The notes under the pieces: model-generated
Database searches by the model: none
Told to the model about the DNA's origin: nothing
The model's input: only the letters and a program-made list of their open reading frames with translations
Program-made: the position numbers and the translations under genes
NCBI GenBank assembly: GCA_011799875.1
Contig: CM022302.1
Coordinates: 186,302,942 to 186,366,941 of the forward strand
Direction of reading: 5' to 3'
DNA length: 64,000 nucleotides
Source: Thinopyrum elongatum
Lineage: Eukaryota; Streptophyta; Magnoliopsida; Poales; Poaceae
In this document: positions 36,010 through 47,546 of the stretch, one piece after another
Position numbering within the stretch: position 1 is the stretch's first letter
Layout of the letters: every line of letters starts with the position of its first letter

Positions 36010-38133
36010 CGCGACTGTCGGACCCTTCTCGGCAGCCACCCTTTTGTACAGACCTTGCCTCTGTTGCATGTAACCCCTTGTAAAAAGCCAGGCGCAGACC
36101 CTGAGCAACAGAGAAATAAATGAAGTGCTGGGGGGCCCCCAACAAATTGCATGCATGCATAAGCATAACATGAGCATTGCATGTTCATGTAGATAAGATC
36201 GCATGAGGCATCATTTTCATCTGCATCAAACTATAGGCTCCTATCGAGGATTCGGTCCCAAAAAAGGAGAAGAGAAGACAAGCCTACATTGTGATCCCCG
36301 GCAAGCCCAAACAGATAAGTTCTCTCTTATCCATACGCGTTCTGTAAGTAAAAACTTGTGCATAGGAAAACCTCGCCACATTCAAAACTTAGGTGCTCCC
36401 GTCCCTTGACTCGAACGTTGCTTCGGTCGGGGAGGTTGTAGTGGCCTTTGGTGAAAAAGTTGGCCTGGGGCTGGTCCCTCTTCATGATTTGTGCCCGGCA
36501 GGCCCAGCCCCGCAGCGGCAACTTGAGGGTACCGGCAGGATACCCTACCGGGGAAAAACTTGTTTACTTGAGCGTATAGAGGCATTCTCCCTCTGCATGG
36601 ACATGTTACATGCACAAGTGCCTGGCAAGGTTTATCTTTTTCATTAATATGCTGATCAACAAGTGCAGACCTTACAGAACACAAACATGGATAAAAGAGA
36701 TTACATAATTTGAACTAAAGTTTGGCAAGTGCCTACATATTTTAGATTGAAAAAAGATAAGTGCCCCGTAATCCCTTTCTTGTCCATCTCCTCCTAGGCA
36801 CTGCGGTGGAAGAGAAGGAGGGCAAAAGGGGTGCCTGAGCAAGACGCCCCACTCGACCCCATCAGGACCTGCCCGACGCAGCCTGACAAGATCGAGAGTG
36901 GCGAGGCGGCGAAGGAGAGGGACGGAAGGAGCACCTCGACGGTGCCTCGGTCACCACCCCCAGGGCCAACCAGAAGCTCCAGCAAAAAGCCCCAACGGGG
37001 AGAACCACCGAGGCTCAGCTGGAAGACTACTAGAGGAGGCGAAGGCACCAAGACAGCAGCCCTCTCCCTGGCAACCAAGAAGCCGATGATGATGGTGCCG
37101 GGGAGGGAGGGGAAGAGCGAAAAGACGAGGCAGCAGTTCGGCAATACGAGACGAAGGCGTCGGTGCCATCGTACTTCGACCTGACGCCCTGCCACCCGCC
37201 TTTCTTCCCTCGATCTTTCTCCATCACCACCGCTCCAGGGGGACGCCGGCTCCATGAGCCATTGCCTCCCCCGGAGAAGCTGCGGGCGGCGGCGGCGTCC
37301 GAGGCGCGCGAGGGGCGTCGCTCCCCACCTTGGCGGGCAGGAAGATGCCACCGTCTTCAACATTTGCCCTGACTTCACCAAAGGGGGCGATACCGGGGTT
37401 ACCAAGGGACCCAAACGCTGCACCCCTGACAGACACCGGAGCCACCAAGAACTTCAGCACCTGGGAGGAGGGGACAAACACACCCCCGCGAGAGAAGGGC
37501 TTGGCGCCTCCCGCGCTATGGGTGGCGTATCCGCCTCGCCCCTTTTTACTCCGGACCAGGCTCACTCCCCAAGCTCCTTCACAACTTCCAGTGTCGCCAA
37601 CCTCAAGCTTGAGCCGGGGGCTCGACCCCGGTCTCTTTCTCTCAACATTGCGTGAAAAGAGAAGAAAAAGGCGAAAGGAGGAGCATGGATGAGCACTTCC
37701 GCTTCCGCTGCCCCCTTTTTATAGGCAAGCTGCGGGCTGGGGGCTGATCCATCAATGGGTAGCTACCGTCCCTCTCCGCCAACTCGAGAAGACTGGGCCC
37801 CCACTCTGGCGCTCTCCCGCACCACGCGCCCCTGTTACCTACCCAACTCAATGCATGCAGCATACGTGGCCGGGGATAAGGGCGTGGTGGGAAGAGTGAA
37901 TTGGCAGTTACTCGCCCATGTGTTTAAGTCATTCATGGGCCATTAAAAGAATGGCCCCACCACAATTAGCGTTACACGACGGGCGGAAGAACCGGGAACT
38001 GATCTGGGCCCAGATTAATGAAGAAGCAAAGAAGACCTCAAAGGAAAGCAACTGTTTCCTCCTCGCCTGTGCACAAGTTAGGGCCTCCCCCGACGACGCC
38101 CGGCAGCGCGTTCGAGCCAGGCCCGGGAGCTCC
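36010..38133 (+). other. Tat region between integrase and 3' LTR
   Basis: About 2.1 kb. The minus strand between roughly 37690 and 36790 is G/C-rich with two overlapping frames (PFSRGGVFVPSSQVLKFLV, then Pro/Leu-rich sequence) that could be remnants of the antisense ORF known in some Tat elements, but no domain is recognisable and stops intervene. GCATGCATGCATAAGC near 36151 is a short self-complementary run. Confidence 0.4.
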
Positions 38134-39046
38134 TGTCGGTGCAACAAACCCTGGGTCCGTTGCCTAGACCATACATAGGCCCGAGACCAATATTGGAACA
38201 TCCAAGACAAGGCCAAGATGAAGAGATAGGCCCTTTGAGAAATCAAAGGGCAGGTTGAGAAGACCAAGTCAAGCCAAGGAGCAAGACACCGCTAAGGGAA
38301 AACCTCCCTTGCTGGGCAAGAGAGCCTGGCGAGGTCAAGGTTGCCCCGGAAGCAAGCCTCAAGAACGCCCCGGCAGGCCTGCCAGGTCCTACGAAGGCAA
38401 AATACCCCGCCAAGGCTTCACCGCCCCACCTCACAGCGACGCAAGTCATCGATCGGTGCGGTGTCAAGCCCCAAGATGACTAAGTGGCTACCTTTTGCCA
38501 CATAGCAGCCATTTCCTACAGGAATCACCTCCAAATGACACCCGTCCAGCGACGTGTCATGCGGACAGGAGAGAAGGTGGCCAAACAGCCCGGCAAGGCA
38601 TGCCGGGCAGGACATGATGTGACACTAAGCGGCGCATTTAATGCGTACTGCTCTATCTGCAGAGTAGATGTGATAGCACTGTTTGCTATCTAATCAGTAC
38701 ACAATGACTGATTTGCCACTGTGGTGACCCCTTGATCTATAAAAGGAGGCCCATGGCAACCATAGAAAGGATTCGGACCCTTGTACACTCGTACGCGCGT
38801 AGCTGCTCTCACCCCGAGGAAACCCTGCCGGGTAAGAGCACTGCGTTTCCACCACCATCCACCATCAATCCACCGAAGCAGGAGTAGGGTTTTACGCCTC
38901 ACGGCAGCCCGAACCTGGGTAAAACTGCCCGTGTGATCTCTGCCGTGCTGCGTTGCGCTCCTCCGCTCTTTGTGTAATGTGCTCAATCCTCCTGCCGAAC
39001 CAAAAGGGGCTCGTGGCCCCATAGGTGGCCGTGGTTTCCCATGACA
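38134..39046 (+). repeat. 3' LTR of the Tat element
   Basis: 913 bp, TGTCGGTGCAAC...CCATGACA. Colinear with 18289-19199, with scattered transitions (for example CCCAGACCGTGCA versus CCTAGACCATACA). Confidence 0.92.
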
Positions 39047-39400
39047 AAGTCTCGCTTTGCATCCCGTATTCAATCTGAACCGTTTGCGTTGAAGAGATGC
39101 ACAAATCCTGCGCGGCGAATTTTCCCTTGGCTTACTGGGGAAGACCATAGCTCTCACTTTGCATATGGGTGTTCTATCTAAAACGTTTGCAATGAAGAGT
39201 TGCACAAATCCTGCTTGGCACATTTTTCTTTGGCTTACTGGGGAAGCTGTCGGTTTGCATACGGGTGTTCTATCTAAAACGTTTGCGATCAAGAGCTGCA
39301 CAAATCCTGCTCGACACATTTTCCCTTGGCTTCCTGGGGAAGCTGTCGGTTTGCATACGGGTGTTCTATCTAAAACATTTGCGATGAGTGTTTTATATTT
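39047..39400. repeat. 96-bp tandem repeats of CACTA-1
   Basis: GGGTGTTCTATCTAAAAC occurs at 39167, 39263 and 39359, an exact 96-bp period, with a more diverged unit before. Each unit has CGTTTGCGATGAAGAG-like and TTTTCCCTTGGCTTACTGGG segments. With the unit at 18190 there are about 4.5 copies. Confidence 0.9.
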
Positions 39401-39537
39401 AAAAACCATTGATGTTTTTTAAAAGAAAATCGTTTGATAAGTCTGTACATTCAGAGAGAAAAATGCAAGTTCATTCAAACCATATCTTTCATTCAGTCAC
39501 ACTGCGAATTTATAATCATATGATCGAGATACAGTAT

Positions 39538-40137
39538 TAAACATAAGAAAAAACTAATTCCGGCGGCGGCGTGCCGTGCCGGCATTGTCTTTGTCATCCT
39601 CTGGGACACCGTCGTTGAAGTCTTCAAGGCGGCACATAATGTTCTTCACATGGAAATCAAACATCATGTCGTCACACGATCGATGGGCGGGGCGCGGGAG
39701 GACGGCAACTCACAGCGCTGCGAGGTAGCGGTCGACAGCGGCATCCCATGCCGCTGAGAGGGCGAACGCACGGGCATGGGCGCGACGGGTGCAGGCAAAC
39801 GCACGGGGACCGGCGCCGCGATGGGTGTAGGGGCGTGCACGAGCACGGGCGCTGGCATGTACACGAGGTCACACGGGTCCGCAGAGACCTCGCTGATGCC
39901 CGTGGCTTCCAGCTCTGCGATAGTGCTCGACGACCAGCCCGTCAATGCTACGGGGATGGTCGCTGGCGCGGGCGCGGGGATGGGAGCTGGGACGGGCGCG
40001 GGGGCAGCAACCGCCGTGGCCAGCTCGTTCAGGGCCATGTCCATGAGGCCCCATTCCTCCTTATTTTCTATCTCGTCCGGCTCGGAGTCGACTTCACCAA
40101 ACTGGAAGACTAGTGGCAGATGATCCTTCTGCGCCAT
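39538..40137 (-). pseudogene. CACTA-1 minus-strand Ala/Pro-rich gene with an acidic N-terminus
   Basis: The ATG at 40137 gives MAQKDHLPLVFQFGEVDSEP, then an acidic stretch and ALNELATAVAAPAPVPAP low complexity. In a neighbouring frame the end of the exon reads SAAWDAAVDRYLAAL and is followed by GTGAGT (about 39708), a strong 5' splice site. A further segment, HVKNIMCRLEDFNDGVPEDD, ends at a TAG at 39560-39562. I read this as a two-exon gene with one frameshift. No known domain was recognised. The upstream region (40258-40400) has short imperfect repeats containing GCAAGCTGT. Confidence 0.42.
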
Positions 40138-40589
40138 GGCGTTGGTGGAGGTTTGCTGGAGGGGAATGGGAGACGAACAGTAAGGCCACCCGTATTAAAC
40201 AGCGGTTCAAGCGCCATTAATGGAGAGGATGCGAGCAAGGCGGGCGGCCATGGAAGTCAAAGCGCTGGCTTCCCAGTGAGCCTGTGCAGCGTACAGCTTG
40301 CACGCTTCCTGATGAGCCTACGCATTGGAGGACAGCTTGCATGCCTCTCGGTTAGCCTACTTAGCGGACTGCGCTCGCACGCCTCCCGTTCAGTCAAACA
40401 GCTGTCCGCACGACATCTCCTAGCCATTAAAAGAGAAAGAGTGACGCGTGGCATCACGTGAATGGTTAACAGAACGCACATGATTTAAATTATACAAAAC
40501 ATTTGAGATGTTAAAGTGGAGCTATTTGTTTTAAAATGCCTTTGTTGGCTATTATTGGAGTGCGCCTTCTCTCAAAATGGACACGAAAA

Positions 40590-42950
40590 ATACCATAGCA
40601 TGTCGGGTGCCATTCCATGATAGCATGCCAAGTTTCATGAATTTCAGACGAGTTTTGGATTTACTAGAATTTAAAAACAAAGTATCTCAATGTTTTGCTG
40701 GCAATCAACAGTGCCCTGGTGTTTGAAATTCATTCCCATTTCTTGCATGGGACCTAAGCATGCACCCAAGGACACACATTTGATATGTCAACCCATTTTT
40801 CTGCACTGGAGCATGTGCATGTAGTTCAAATTTGAATTATGCACATAAAATGCCTAGAAAACTCAGTTAATATATAAAAATGTCCAAACGAACCCCGAAA
40901 TTACAAATTTTAACGCGACACTGTTGTGGCTTTATGTTGCCACTAGGAAAAAATTTGAGAACAGGAATAGGCAAGGAATATCGTTATATCCACCAAGGAG
41001 GCACATTCCCTACCGGAACCGTGAGGCTTGTTATAAGAAGCTCTGGTATGTGAGAAGCTTATACCCAAACCTGCCCCAAATGGGATAATTTTTTTACCAC
41101 ACCATGTTGCTGCCATTCCATGATAGCATGCCAAGTTTCATGAATCTCAGACGAGTTTTGGATTTACTAGAATTTAAAAACCATGTATCTCAATGTTTGC
41201 GGCCGAGACGGTGGAAAGGTGTTTGACATTCATTCCCATTTCTTGCATGGGACCTAAGCATGCAACCAAGGACACAGATTTGATTTTTCAACCAATTTAT
41301 GTGCACTGGAGCATGTGCCTGTAGTTTAAATTTGAATTATGCACATAAATGCATAAAAAACTCAGTTAATGTATAAAAATGTCCAAACGAACACCGAAAA
41401 ATTCTAAAATTAACACAACAATTATGTTGTTCTATGTTAACACTAGAAAAAAAAATTGAAATCAAGAAGAGGCAACGGATATCGTTTCGTCCAGAAAGGT
41501 GAAACGTTCCCTACCGTAACCATGAGGCTTGTTGTGAGAAGCTTATACCCCAACCTGCCCCAAATGGGAAAATATTTTTACCATGGCATGTTGATGCCGT
41601 TCCATGATAGCATGTCAAGTTTCATAAATTTCAGACATGTTTTTGATTTACTAGAATTTAAAAACCATGTATCTCAATGTTAGCGGCCGAGCGACGGTGG
41701 CAAGGTGTTTGGCAGTCATTCCCATTTCTTGCATGGGACCTAAGCATGCAACCAAGGACACACATTTGAATTTTGAACCCATTTATATGCGCTAGAGCAT
41801 GTGCATGTAGTTTAAATTTGAATTATGCACATAAATGCATAAAAAACTCAGTTAATGTTTGAAAATGTCCAAGCAAACCACGAAAAATCCCAAAATTTGA
41901 CACAACACTCCTGTTGTTCTATGTTGACACTAGAAAAAATTTGAAAGCAAGAAGAGGCAACGGATATCGTTTCATCCACAAAGGTGGCATGTTCCCTACC
42001 GAAACCATCAGGCTTGTTGTGAGAAGCTCTGGTTTGTGAGAAGCTTATACCCAAACCTGCCCCAAATGGGACAATATTTTTACCACGGCATGTTGATGAC
42101 GTTCTATGATATCATGTCAAGTTTCATGAATTTCAGATGAGTTTTCGTTTTACTAGAATTTTCAAACCATGTATCTCAATGTTAGCGGCCGAGCAACAGT
42201 GTCAAGGTGTTTGACATTCATTCTCATTTCTTGCATGTGACCTAAGCATGCAGCCAAGGACACACATTTGATTTTTCAACCCATTTTTATGCACTGGAGC
42301 ATGTGCATGTAGTTCAAATTTGAATTATGCACATAAATGCCTAGAAAACTTAGTTAACATATAAAAATGTCCAAACGTACCCCGAAAAATTCCAAAATTT
42401 AACACAACACTCCTGTTGTTCTATTTTGACACCAAAAAAATTTGAAAGCAAGAAGAGGCGACGAATATCGTTTTGTCCACAAAGGTGACACATTTCCCTA
42501 CCGGAACCATGAGGCTTCTTGTGAGAAGCTCTGGTTTGTGAGAAGCTTATACCATAACCTACCCCAAATGGGACAATATTTTTTACCCCAGCATGTTGAT
42601 GCCATTCCATGATAGCATGCCAAGGTTCATGAATTTCAGACGAGTTTTGGATTTACTAGAATTACAAAAGCAAGTACCTCAACGTTTGTCGGAGAGCCAC
42701 GGTGCCGTGGTGTTTGAAATTCATCCCCATTTCTTGCATGGGACATAAGCATCAACCCATGGACACATATATGATTTTACAACCCATTTTGGTGCACCGG
42801 AGCATGTGCATGTAGTTTAATTCTGAATTGTGCACCTAAAATGCCTAGAAAACCAAGTTAACGTATAAAAATATCCAAACGAACCCTGAATAATTCCAAT
42901 TTTTTTGACGACACACCTATAGTTTCATGTTCACTGCAGATAAAATTTCT
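40590..42950. repeat. ~500-bp tandem array of CACTA-1
   Basis: The phrase CCCATTTCTTGCATGGGA recurs at 40735, 41235, 41721, 42223 (variant) and 42726, giving periods of 500, 486, 502 and 503 bp and nearly five units. Each unit also has CATGATAGCATGCCAAG, GTCCAAACGAACCCCGAAAA and TTCAAATTTGAATTATGCAC. The unit is homologous, in inverse orientation, to the array at 56110-58480. Short ORFs inside are by-products. Confidence 0.93.
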
Positions 42951-43208
42951 AGCAATTCAAACACCCTCCTTGCCGCTGTGACCCCATTATGTAATTCAAA
43001 TCAAGACGAAAAATCAAGTAGATCGCACACAGTTTATTATCACCAACCATGTGAGATGCAGCACAAAATATCTTGGAGCACCATCGGAGTATAGTACACA
43101 TATGGCTTATGCGAGAAGGTGCGTCAGCTACAGTCCACAGCCTACGTGTCAAGCACACTAGCTCGCTCCCCAAATATCATTTCACTGTTCAATCATCGCC
43201 GGTGAAAG

Positions 43209-43826
43209 ATGGGGACGTGGGCCCGCGTCGTGAGGGCAACTTTGGCGGCCCACTCCAGCGAGAGCGTGGCCGCAGCTGCCATGCGCGTGCTAACAAGCTG
43301 CGTGAGCGCGGCCGCAATCTGCGACCGGGCGGCCAAGGCAGCCCAAACGGTCGCTGTTGCTTCTTAGGTGGCGGCAGCAACATCTACCTCGGGGATAGCA
43401 ACTACCAAGAGCGGCACAACAGCTGTTTGTTCTGTAGCGGTGGCCTTAGCCCTGATGGAGGCCACCCATGACCATGTCGAGGTCACCCATTCCCAGCTCG
43501 TGGCGGTCACCGCACAAATCGAACAAAGCTTCTCCGACAACGGTCGGCAACCCACGACCAAAGAGTTGGCAATCGCCGAGAGCGTTTGAGCAGCTGTCCG
43601 TTCCTTCGCGACATACCTTGCCACGACGGAACCCGTCCAAGCCCAGATCGCGGCCGCCCATGCCCAGCTCATGGCAGCCTTTTCCAAAGAGATGTCGGAC
43701 GCGGATGGTGAGATACTTGCCGAGTATGGTGCGATTGATGCCATGGAGCCCCTTCCCCAGGAGATCGTCGGGCGCGAGCTGGACATGGAGGAGGCGGCGG
43801 AGATCGACGAGTGCCAACCGGAGTAG
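43209..43826 (+). pseudogene. CACTA-1 Ala-rich coiled-coil gene
   Basis: Starts MGTWARVVRATLAAHSSES. It is an Ala-rich, probably helical protein, with LMEATHDHVEVTHSQLVAVT in the middle and the acidic C-terminus AMEPLPQEIVGRELDMEEAA, ending CQPE at 43826. Two in-frame stops (TAG about 43364, TGA about 43587) break it. CACTA-2 carries the homologue at 55246-55932, which begins MPWKHFVRARM and has the matching segment AMEHLLPHEIAKQELEMQEA. Conservation between two diverged elements suggests it once had a role for the transposon. Function unknown. Confidence 0.6.
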
Positions 43827-43989
43827 TACTCTTTGTTTAATTTAGAGCACGGGTCTTTAATTTGTTAGGTTAATTTTTAGGTCAGCTAGCTCTGTTTAAT
43901 TGCTGAACTTGCTCGATTAAGAAGTGTGGGTGTGCTGTAGGCTCCTTTGTGTACCCAAATTATGCAATGACGTGGATGACCACTGTAAC

Positions 43990-44300
43990 CAGGGATATTC
44001 GGACCAAATTTGCACGTTCAAACTCATCACACACGGGGTAAGCTATATGAATCATTTGTGATGTTCACATATCGTACACAGTGCTGAATAAGGGACCGTG
44101 TGTGATGACACTTTGCGCTCCAGTTTTTTCGCTGCACCGATCCAAAATTTTCGACTTCCACGAAAATATCTACCTCCCCGCCCCCTCCCCTTACCAAAAG
44201 CCACATTTCCCCTATTTCCGCCTTCCTTTCCAAGTTGAAACCTTCACTCCTTGCTTGCAGTGTTGCCTCCTCGCTGGCGACCCTCCTTCAGGCTACTCGG
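43990..44300 (+). promoter_or_regulatory. Conserved promoter/leader of the downstream CACTA gene
   Basis: Segments such as CAAACTCATC, AATCATTTGTGATG, AAAATATCTACCTCCCCGCC, CCACATTTCCCCT and CTTCCTTTCCAAG occur in the same order in the inverted CACTA-2 sequence (55010-54726), directly before the GRF-like gene. No perfect TATA box was identified. Confidence 0.55.
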
Positions 44301-44445
44301 CCTCGTCGATCCAGGCAGGTAATCCACACCCGACCCCCATCCTCCTCCTTCTTCCACATCCCACATTCCCCGACCGCCGGCGCGACACCTTCCACCCAAA
44401 TCACCGACCCCTCCCCCAAATAAGCGCCACCCTAAGCCATGGTGC

Positions 44446-44862
44446 ACACAGTATAGCCAGGAGCTCAAGGAGCATTTGGCAGCGGAGAAGAAAATCGCGG
44501 CCGCACGCACGGATGAGGTCGTGATGGCTGCCATTCGTGTCGACCCCCAGATCTTGGAGGAGCACCTCGTCGTTGAGGCCATCGTCGATGCCTCGTGCGC
44601 CGACGCCATGACGCGGTTGGCTGCTTTAAACGACCGTTCGTGGCATTTTCTTGAGGCCACCGTCGGTTCCTTCGACAAAGACTACAAGGTGTTTTCTCAG
44701 CGTGCCCGTGCTTACCTCAACTCGAGAGCCAGCAAGTTGGTAACCAAAGCGGTTCAGGCAACTCACCACTACGAAGAGGGCACCCACGATGTGGAGGCCT
44801 CACCCTCTTCCATGTCCGAGGAGCCAATCATCATCGATATCTCCGACGATGAGGAGTAGCTT
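44446..44862 (+). CDS. CACTA-1 charged ORF with acidic C-terminal tail
   Basis: Open from about 44446 to the TAG at 44860-44862 (YSQELKEHLAAEKKIAAART, then EEHLVVEAIVDASCADAMT, SFDKDYKVFSQRARAYLN). It ends PIIIDISDDEE, which resembles a SUMO-interacting motif (hydrophobic core next to acids). An ATG-like start at 44439 is out of frame, so the true start or an upstream exon is uncertain. An in-frame internal ATG lies at 44524. It follows the conserved promoter. I do not recognise a domain in the body, which is probably helical. It may be the 5' part of the B3 gene or a separate gene. Confidence 0.42.
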
Positions 44863-45039
44863 GTCTTATTAGCTCACTATAAGGACCTATGTTCAGTTTG
44901 CTAGCTACGCCGGTTAAGCATGCTTGGTTTACCCATTGCATGTGCTGCTCCTGTCTTTCCTTAACAAATTCTAGTGAATTGTCCTATGTACTTTTACCAT
45001 GCAATCTGTTGCTCTAGTGTATATGTTCTATATGTCGTG

Positions 45040-45740
45040 CAATGTGGTGCTCACTTATTAACTGTTTGGTAAATTAGTTGTCATGTTTAGTTAACTGTTT
45101 GGTTCAATTCTGCAAATGTGATGTTCAATTCTTCAGGGTGCAATTTTGTATTGTCTTCCATGTGAGAAATAAATCGAATTTATCTGTTCAAAATACATGA
45201 GAAACAAATACAATTGCTATATTTCCAAGTTGTCAAGCATGCTTGGTTTGGTTAACTGTCTGATCTTCTAGTATGTTATATATTGTGCAATGTGGTGCTC
45301 AGTTAACATTTGGTTCATTTGTTGTGGTGTTTAGTTAACTGTTTGGATCAATTCTGCAATGCAATGTTCAATTGTTGTGGGTGCATTTTGCTATTGTGTA
45401 CCATGTGAGAAATAAATCGAATTTGGCTGCACTAAATACATGAGAAACAAATACAATTGCTATATTTCCAAGTTGTTAAGCATGCTTGGTTTGGTTAACA
45501 GTCTGATCTTCTATTAGGAGTATGTTATATTGTGCAATGTGGTGCTCAGTTAATGTTTGGTTCATTTGTTGTGGTGTTTAGTTAACTTATTGGTTCAATT
45601 CTGCAATGCGATGTCCAATTGTCATGGGTAGAATTTTGTATTGTTGTGCATGTGAGGAATAAATCAAATTTGGTTGCACTTAATACATGAGAAACATATA
45701 CAATTGCTATATTTTCTAGTTCTTAATCATGCTTGGCTTG
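45040..45740. repeat. ~245-bp tandem repeats between CACTA-1 exons
   Basis: GAGAAATAAATCGAATTT or a close variant starts at 45164, 45407 and 45654, with periods of 243 and 247 bp. Nearly three units. Each includes AGCATGCTTGGTTTGGTTAA. The position suggests an intron or intergenic spacer. Confidence 0.88.
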
Positions 45741-45881
45741 GATAAATGGGTTTTCCATGTGGCTCGAATTAATCTGATGAATCTGCAATGTGCTTATTTT
45801 TCATCATCATATTTTACTGATAGCATGCGAACCCTCACTTAACCTGATCACTAACTACCTTATATGTGTTGCAGGGAAACA

Positions 45882-46529
45882 ATGGGAAGCACTGAGGTTT
45901 ACAATCAAGGTTTGCACATGCATGGTTCTTTGTCTAATAGCACATTATTGTGCAATTGCAGGAACCATTCTAATATTTAGGTTTCTAACAATTTGGTCTT
46001 GCACATGTAGGTCCTGCCGTCAGAGGTTTTGACCCACTATTCGAACCTTTTTGCATATGGGGAAATGAGTTGTCCATGAATATCAGTCAAGTCAAGAAAC
46101 TAAGAAAGATTGTTAAGATAAAGAAATTAGCGACAAAAAATAACAAGATCTTTGTCTGCACAATGAAGAAGACATCAGTGCACTACAGGATGGTACTAAC
46201 TATTATACCTTCGCTTTTTTATTCCTTTGCCCCATTTCCAATCTAGAGAAGATATTTATGCACATCCTTGTTTTCAGGCCTTTCCAAAGCAGTTCACTGA
46301 TGATTACCTCTCAAACCACCTGTATGGTCAGGAGGCGAGGAAGGTATTCATACAACACCCATGGTTCAATATTGAAGTTTTCCTGAAGAGGACGAAGGAT
46401 AGACGGTGAATCATCCACAGGCACTGGCCTAAAGTTGCAAAGACCTTCAATATCAATGAAGGCTCAATATTCGCCTTCTGCTTCAGCAGTTTTCCAGATG
46501 AGATTCATCTGTCTATGTATCGTCTATGA
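45882..46529 (+). pseudogene. Captured B3-like DNA-binding domain gene, three exons
   Basis: Three exons with GT-AG borders join in frame: 45882-45909 (MGSTEVYNQ), 46011-46192 (RGFDPLFEPFCIWGNELS, then a Lys-rich segment) and 46278-46529 (AFPKQFTDDYLSNHLYGQEA, IQHPWFNIEVFLKRTKD, RHWPKVAKTFNINEGSIFAF, FPDEIHLSMYRL). The last exon has the features of a plant B3 fold: FP...F at the start, a central W, then HWPKV...GS..F.F and a terminal beta strand. B3 domains bind DNA in plant transcription factors. One in-frame TGA (46407-46409) breaks it. It sits at the position where CACTA-2 has a GRF-like gene. Confidence 0.6.
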
Positions 46530-47089
46530 TGCTAATTTCGAAAGGTTATAGATGTTGCATGTGGAACTTGGTGCTGGTGCAGTTGTGTAATGGGGTAGCT
46601 GAGTGCTGAAGCTATATGATGTTGTACTCTGATGTATTTCAATTATGAAATCCTACTTCCTTAATGCGAAAATGAAATATATTGTGTGCTTAATATGAAA
46701 TGTTAATTAGATTAATAAATGGATTATTAATAATAGGACAATTAGCGTGCTAACGGCCAATTAGCCTGCTAATGGCCAATTAGCCTACTAATTCGGTTTT
46801 TCTATTGCAAACGGTTATTGAGAAAACACCGTGGGCGATGCTCAGACAACGCACACAGTTTCTAGGAATAAAACGTGTTGGATCAATGAACAATCACACA
46901 TGACTTCCTCTTGAAAACTGTTTGCGTTAGGCCACCTTGCGCAAACGTTTACCACATAAAAAGTGTGTGTGATGGACAACCTATGCCATACAGTTTCTTC
47001 TACATACCGTGTGTGATGCATTCAATAACGCAAATGATAAAATTGTTAATATCGTCTGCAATGGCAACGCTATCACAAACGATTTAATG
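46530..47089 (+). other. CACTA-1 right subterminal region
   Basis: Short repeats of GGCCAATTAGCCTGCTAAT (46750-46795) are followed by many diverged copies of AACNGTTTGCG and GTGTGTGATG motifs (46800-47090). These resemble the subterminal motifs to which CACTA transposase accessory proteins bind in other plants. No gene seen. Confidence 0.55.
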
Positions 47090-47310
47090 GGGAAAATTGT
47101 GTGTGATGTACCTGCAAACGGAAACGTTTTCCTTGGAGTGACTGTGTGGGATGTATATACGAACGGAAACATACTTCTTGGATTGATTGTGTGGGATGTA
47201 CATACTAACGGAAACGTATTCCTTGGATTGACTATGTGGAATGTACATACAAACGGAAACGTTTAGCCAGGAATAACTGTGTGGGATGTACTTATGACTG
47301 GAAATGATCT
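47090..47310. repeat. 45-bp subterminal tandem repeats of CACTA-1
   Basis: TGTGTGGGATGTA or a close variant starts near 47099, 47144, 47189, 47234 and 47279, an exact 45-bp period over five units, each with AACGGAAAC. The inverted equivalent with the same period is at 52765-52985. Confidence 0.93.
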
Positions 47311-47516
47311 GGCCTGTATAATTGTATATTTTTAGCACAACTATACATATAATCGTATTTGATCGCTCGCCCGTCGCACACGACCTCATTTTGCCTAGCA
47401 TGTGTGACCGGAGGGCCTATCCCCGATGGTTTCTGGGTCATGTGGGAAGGACCCCCCCTATTGCACACACTCACTTGGCGACGGTTCTAAATGCCGTCGC
47501 GGAAAGGGGTTAAAAA

Positions 47517-47546
47517 CCGTTTGTATAGCACCTCGCTGTACCAGTG
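47517..47546 (-). repeat. Right terminal inverted repeat of CACTA-1
   Basis: On the minus strand reads CACTGGTACAGCGAGGTGC. It corresponds to the left end of CACTA-2, CACTGGTACAGTGAGTTGC at 52517. CCT follows at 47547-47549. Confidence 0.85.

Larger units (their letters stand above)
18289..39046 (+). mobile_element. Tat-lineage Ty3/Gypsy retrotransposon, split by the Athila element
   Basis: LTRs at 18289-19199 and 38134-39046, with exact 5-bp duplication AAGTC (18284-18288 and 39047-39051). Internal order is gag, protease, RT, RNase H, a second RNase H-like domain, then integrase. The extra RNase H between pol and integrase is typical of the Tat/Retand/Ogre lineage. Without the nested element it is about 10.4 kb. 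All coding parts are in one reading frame but broken by 11 premature stops and compensating frameshifts. Confidence 0.9.
11097..47546 (+). mobile_element. CACTA-1: large non-autonomous CACTA-type DNA transposon carrying captured genes
   Basis: The left end is CACTAGTGCAGGTTGG and the right end, inverted, is CACTGGTACAGCGAGG. These are imperfect terminal inverted repeats starting CACTR. The 3-bp duplication CCT flanks it (11094-11096 and 47547-47549), as expected for CACTA elements. The span is 36.45 kb, of which about 12.2 kb is the transposon itself after removing two solo LTRs and the Tat element. Order: 84-bp repeats, exonuclease pseudogene, Arg/Ala-rich ORF, 96-bp repeats, minus-strand ORF, ~500-bp array, Ala-rich coiled-coil gene, conserved promoter, acidic-tailed ORF, B3-like gene, 45-bp repeats. 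No transposase ORF was recognised. Confidence 0.85.

Noticed and set aside
36794..37423. Minus-strand 209-codon frame in the Tat 3' region
   Set aside because: Low-complexity, no domain, and it overlaps another partial frame; kept only as a possible antisense-ORF remnant in the region entry.
47009..47266. Repetitive open frame over the 45-bp array
   Set aside because: Same effect, 45 is divisible by three. The inverted array at 52711-53007 shows it too.
47090..47310. Evenly spaced direct repeats that might suggest a CRISPR array
   Set aside because: Units are contiguous with no unique spacers, and the sequence is plant transposon DNA.
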